From positions 34,402,501 through 34,466,500 of the forward strand of contig CM045733.1 of the NCBI GenBank assembly GCA_024760905.1: 64,000 nucleotides of DNA, read 5' to 3'. The position numbers and the translations under genes were made by a program. The stretch is from Plotosus lineatus (Eukaryota > Chordata > Actinopteri > Siluriformes > Plotosidae). The notes under the pieces were generated by a model. The model saw only the letters and a list, made by a program, of their open reading frames with translations, searched no databases and was not told where the DNA came from. Below, one piece after another: positions 62,301 through 64,000 of this stretch (the stretch's first letter is position 1; each line of letters begins with the position of its first letter).

Positions 62301-62472
62301 GACTTGCAAGGGACCTTGTCGGACGTTGGGTTTCCCAGAGGCTTTCACCCATCGTCGTCCTAGTGCCGGGATCAGCAATGCCCGCTCCTCCCTGACTTTC
62401 TTGATTAGTGTTGTCCAATGTTTCTGTAACTGGCTTGTTTTTACAGGAGGATGTAGTTAACCTTCTGCCCAA
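59335..62472 (-). mobile_element. Degraded LINE with AP-endonuclease and reverse transcriptase, tail to tail with the RTE element
   Basis: On the minus strand, from right to left: endonuclease start near 62290 (LNIEHWNVRTMYRGG, ILGISESRW), endonuclease end near 61890-61650 (RVRNQIDHLLIS), linker at 61640-60800, reverse transcriptase (VEQIFIIRNILEQ, YIHFVDFEQAFDCIHR near 60500; LDFADDLALLSSSM near 60210) and the C-terminal domain near 59840 (LLYGCETWKLTKGEE, FQSKCLRRIFKIRWQQHI). There are many frame changes and stops. It is probably in the RTE-like or related clade; the clade is uncertain. Confidence 0.85.
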
Positions 62473-62567
62473 CCCCCAGACTTGGTGGGCCAGGGTTTTC
62501 TGTCAGGCTATCCTTCCCTTAGACTGTGTTGGTCTACGTGTGCAATCCCCCATCCGCCACCCGGGGG

Positions 62568-62832
62568 CCGTGCCCCTGCGAAATGCAGTCCCAGCGCGAG
62601 GTTGCCAGGCCATCACAGGGCAGAAACATGCTGATGGCCATGCAGCCTACTCTTTTCGAAAGTCAGCAACGGTTCTTTTGCATACCTCTCACCATAGACA
62701 GTGAGCGACATGGTCGGCCTTTGATAACCCAGTTGCACTGAGGGACAGTGACAACCCGTTGAGAGTGGGGCTTGAACACTCAACCTTGGGATCAGTGATT
62801 TAGCACCTTACCACCAGGCCATCACTGCCCCT
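62568..62832 (-). mobile_element. tRNA-derived SINE (family A)
   Basis: Read in reverse: GCAGTGATGGCCTGGTGGTA head, GTTGAGTGTTCAAGCCCCAC B-box region (mutated), body, CTGTGATGGCCTGGCAACC end. Confidence 0.85.
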
Positions 62833-63356
62833 ATATAACTATATTGTTTGTCTATTTTATGTCCTATTTTGTTTGATTATATCAAGCGGCACAGATATGT
62901 GGTGGCTTGCATGTTTGCGTTTCCATCGGGTCCGTCGGTTTTCTCACACAATTCAAATACATGCACATTATGTTCAAATTGCCCCTAGGTGTGCATGTGA
63001 ATGGTAGTGTGTGTTGGCCCTGCAGTGGTCTGGTGCGCTGTTCAGTATGTACCCTGCCTTCGTCATGAATTTACAGAGATATGCTCAGGTCTCCCCGGGA
63101 CTCTGTAGTAGCGGCTCGGTGAATGAGTGAGCGAGCGTACACGATTATCTTCCAGAGAGTTTCAGCAGAATAAACTTTTGCGGAACCATATTTAGGTCCG
63201 TTGTTCCCATCCGGACAGTATTTCGGTTGGACGGAAAATACCCGGAGTGCTTTATTCGGTGCTCTGCTGTTTGCAGTAAAAATCGAAGCGTTTGTATTGT
63301 TATTTTAGTAATTTAAAACAACTGAAAGTTCAATTCTCGATCTCGTTTCAATAGTA
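62833..63356. other. ccnc upstream region with a SINE tail
   Basis: 62880-63130 carries the distal half of a family B SINE (CATGCACATTATG, AATTGCCCCTAGGTGTG). 63140-63356 has CpG-containing sequence (ATCCGGACAG, TTCGGTTGGACGG) without a TATA box near the start codon, and is likely promoter plus 5' UTR of ccnc. Confidence 0.5.
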
Positions 63357-64000
63357 ATGGCAGGTAACTTCTGGCAGAGCTCACATTAGTAAGTAGTTGT
63401 ATTGTTTAAGCTTTTTAATTTAGACGAATTGTTTGGGGTTTTTTGGCCTAGCTTGTTGAGGATGTCTGTCCTGTAAGCTTTAAAGAATAGTGTCTTTATT
63501 GTGAAACTTGATTGATCGTGTTCGCAGTGTTTTACATCAATCACTTTGGATGTAAATCCGAATTCTGTCACTTTTCTATAAGGATGGAAAGCTGGTTAAT
63601 TTTCTGTAGGTCGTTTTTGGTAACGTAGGTGGGAAAAGATGCCACGAAAATATTGTTATTTTAATGGAAGATTTGTTCATTTAATCAAATAGATGTTCTT
63701 TAGTGATAAATGTTGAAAAAAACTGATCTGCATTTAAAATATATCACGGACAACTTTTTTAAATTTGTATTTGTTTCATTTTGTATTTCCCTTGATAAAA
63801 CTGTTTTCTTTTGTCTATAATTTGCAAAATGTATAAGCCATGAAATGTTCGTTAATTACAACCACAGAAGTATAATTAGTGCTTTCTTATGTAGCCTGCA
63901 GTGGGTGTTGGATAAACAGGACCTCCTGAAAGAGCGGCAGAAAGATCTAAAGTTTCTCACAGAAGAGGAGTATTGGAAGCTGCAGATTTTTTTTGCAAAT
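63357..64000 (+). CDS. ccnc: Cyclin C, first two coding exons (5' partial, runs off the window)
   Basis: Exon 1 is 63357-63388 (MAGNFWQSSH and two bases of the next codon), followed by GTAAGT. Exon 2 starts at 63895 after gtag and runs past 64000. It reads LQWVLDKQDLLKERQKDL and continues KFLTEEEYWKLQIFF, which matches vertebrate cyclin C almost residue for residue at the start of the first cyclin box. Cyclin C pairs with CDK8/CDK19 in the Mediator kinase module in the nucleus and also acts in stress responses at mitochondria. The splice phase (2/1) gives the tyrosine codon expected after SSH. The remainder lies to the right. Confidence 0.96.

Noticed and set aside
63140..63356. TATA-driven core promoter for ccnc
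   Set aside because: No TATA box at a suitable distance was seen; a CpG-type promoter is more likely, but its start cannot be placed from sequence alone.

Overview
The window looks like nuclear DNA of a teleost fish. The evidence is short conserved vertebrate exons with GT-AG introns, dense (AT)n, (AC)n and (AG)n microsatellites, and a typical fish repeat load: several tRNA-headed SINE families, RTE, Rex-like and L1/Tx1 LINEs, Tc1/mariner and hAT elements. I cannot name the species from the sequence alone.

Five host genes are supported at exon level. From left to right they are: (1) the last two coding exons of foxm1 (+, 1198-2413); (2) a complete 12-exon SLC7A amino-acid exchanger closest to xCT/slc7a11 (-, 7445-20490, predicted 474 aa); (3) the full coding region of pgm3, phosphoacetylglucosamine mutase (+, 40492-49068, 12 coding exons, predicted 545 aa); (4) a complete type III-like intermediate filament gene with an unusual intron pattern (-, 49709-55071, 11 exons, predicted 508 aa), convergent with pgm3; (5) the first two coding exons of ccnc, cyclin C (+, from 63357 and running off the right edge). 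For genes 2, 3 and 4 every exon was placed by splice signals and reading phase, and all exons join in one open frame. The genes share no pathway: Forkhead transcription factor, cystine/glutamate-type transport, UDP-GlcNAc synthesis, cytoskeleton, and Mediator-kinase cyclin.

The rest is mostly mobile DNA. At 17.3-18.3 kb a hAT derivative sits inside a SINE. At 20.9-21.1 kb there is a near-perfect 232-bp palindrome between AT microsatellites. At 21.4-25.7 kb lie a long-TIR element and a nearly complete Tc1 element. At 30.7-39.1 kb one hAT transposon has been opened by an L1/Tx1-type LINE, which carries a Gypsy-type pol fragment, a TIR element and a SINE. At 56.2-62.5 kb two LINEs lie tail to tail. 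Introns of pgm3 hold an unusual LINE tail, an RTE copy whose target-site duplication copies the 5' splice site, a distinct tRNA-like SINE and a Rex-like LINE with its reverse transcriptase core deleted.

No coherent new multi-gene system was found. The best leads are splice-site features (a GC-AG intron, a (GT)39 tract against a 3' splice site, and a retroposon that duplicated a 5' splice site), the atypical intermediate filament gene, the SINE family built from both ends of an RTE LINE, and two AT-rich LINE fragments whose proteins look more like marine-invertebrate elements.
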